DNA of 64,000 nucleotides, taken from positions 215,808 through 279,807 of the forward strand of contig NZ_ML660096.1 in assembly GCF_007004655.1 (NCBI RefSeq). The letters run 5' to 3'. The stretch comes from Exilibacterium tricleocarpae. Lineage in GTDB: Bacteria > Pseudomonadota > Gammaproteobacteria > Pseudomonadales > Cellvibrionaceae. Position numbers and translations under genes: made by a program. This document shows, piece by piece, positions 63,601-64,000 of the stretch. The first letter of the stretch is position 1. Every line of letters begins with the position of its first letter. Below the pieces are notes generated by a model that saw only the letters and a list, made by a program, of their open reading frames with translations, had not been told where the DNA came from and ran no database searches.

Positions 63601-64000
63601 ATGGCGTTCCAGGTCAAAGCAAACGGAGTATCAGGCGAACATTTGTTTACCTCTGCGGCTCTTGGTAATCTCTATAAGCGAGCATTGTTGACCACAGCTT
63701 TGCTCCTAACAGCCTTACAGGCCCGCGCGGTGACGATTCCGGCACCACAAACCAGCGACCTTTATCCGGATCATTTGATTATCGGCCCGGTCGGTATTAA
63801 CAACCAGCGCAATGATCCCCCCGGTTATTACTACCACACAGAAACCTGGACCTTCATCCCACCCGGGAGCGGGCGCTGGGACTTTATCGAAGTGGATTAT
63901 GACTGTCATAACAGGATCGAATGGACAATATTCTCCTATTCGGTAACAGGCGCAATTTCCGGCCACACGGATAAACGTCGCCATAGGCGGACCCACCCTT
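63601..64000 (+). CDS. Secreted protein, 5' part only
   Basis: An ATG at 63601 with GGGAG about eight bases upstream opens a frame that continues past the window end (133 codons seen). The N terminus has a basic stretch and a signal segment (KRALLTTALLLTALQARA), then TIPAPQTSDLYPDHLIIGPV and TETWTFIPPGSGRWDFIEVD. I do not recognise the family. The 3' end is not in the window. An overlapping minus-strand frame is the complement of this one. Confidence 0.6.
   Translation, partial: MAFQVKANGVSGEHLFTSAALGNLYKRALLTTALLLTALQARAVTIPAPQTSDLYPDHLIIGPVGINNQRNDPPGYYYHTETWTFIPPGSGRWDFIEVDYDCHNRIEWTIFSYSVTGAISGHTDKRRHRRTHP

Noticed and set aside
63715..63996. 93-codon minus-strand frame at the window end
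   Set aside because: Opposite to a better frame with signal peptide and ribosome site from 63601.

Overview
The window looks like about 64 kb of chromosome from a marine, GC-rich gammaproteobacterium, probably of the Cellvibrio/Halieaceae kind. The indications are two TonB-dependent receptors, PhoX, a sodium/solute symporter beside a GH13 glucosidase, large secreted adhesin-like lipoproteins, c-di-GMP enzymes and many REP-like palindromes. The lineage is inferred from gene content only. No rRNA, tRNA, CRISPR array, intact transposase or prophage was seen.

Layout. 1-7449: guanidine/urea catabolic operon (two DUF1989 subunits, biotin carboxylase, allophanate hydrolase), with a perfect 30-bp inverted repeat before the last gene. 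7770-9239: metallophosphoesterase and Dps. 9240-14058: AT-richer accessory stretch with repeats, small secreted proteins (one frameshifted), a BrnT toxin with two short BrnA-like ORFs, and a DUF4143 ATPase gene broken by a stop codon. 14059-17130: secreted ExeM/NucH-type nuclease with a dockerin-like tail. 17656-25231: SDR/LysR pair, serine hydrolase, GNAT, hydroxyacid dehydrogenase, LpxH-like phosphoesterase, M14-like peptidase. 25287-27518: REC-PAS-GGDEF-EAL protein. 27562-34821: oligosaccharide locus on the minus strand (symporter, TonB receptor, LacI regulator, GH13 glucosidase).

35082-48570 is the most distinctive part. A minus-strand gene string reads phoX, tctC, tctB, tctA, an RpiR-type regulator, an Afu/Fbp-like ABC binding protein, a fused permease, and an ABC ATPase fused to a histidine phosphatase. 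Opposite phoX stands a TonB-dependent receptor, and the shared promoter region holds two related palindromes. I read it as a two-membrane route for a phosphorylated organic compound: receptor across the outer membrane, PhoX in the periplasm, two inner-membrane uptake systems, and a phosphatase tied to the ATPase. The substrate is unknown.

48620-54638: EAL-GGDEF protein, secreted S9 peptidase and a tandem HAD protein. 54697-62006: three large lipoproteins, one with a leucine-rich-like NTI-G repeat and two tandem FG-GAP propeller paralogues. 62007-63600 is repeat-bearing, AT-richer and apparently decayed. A secreted protein gene begins at 63601 and runs off the window.
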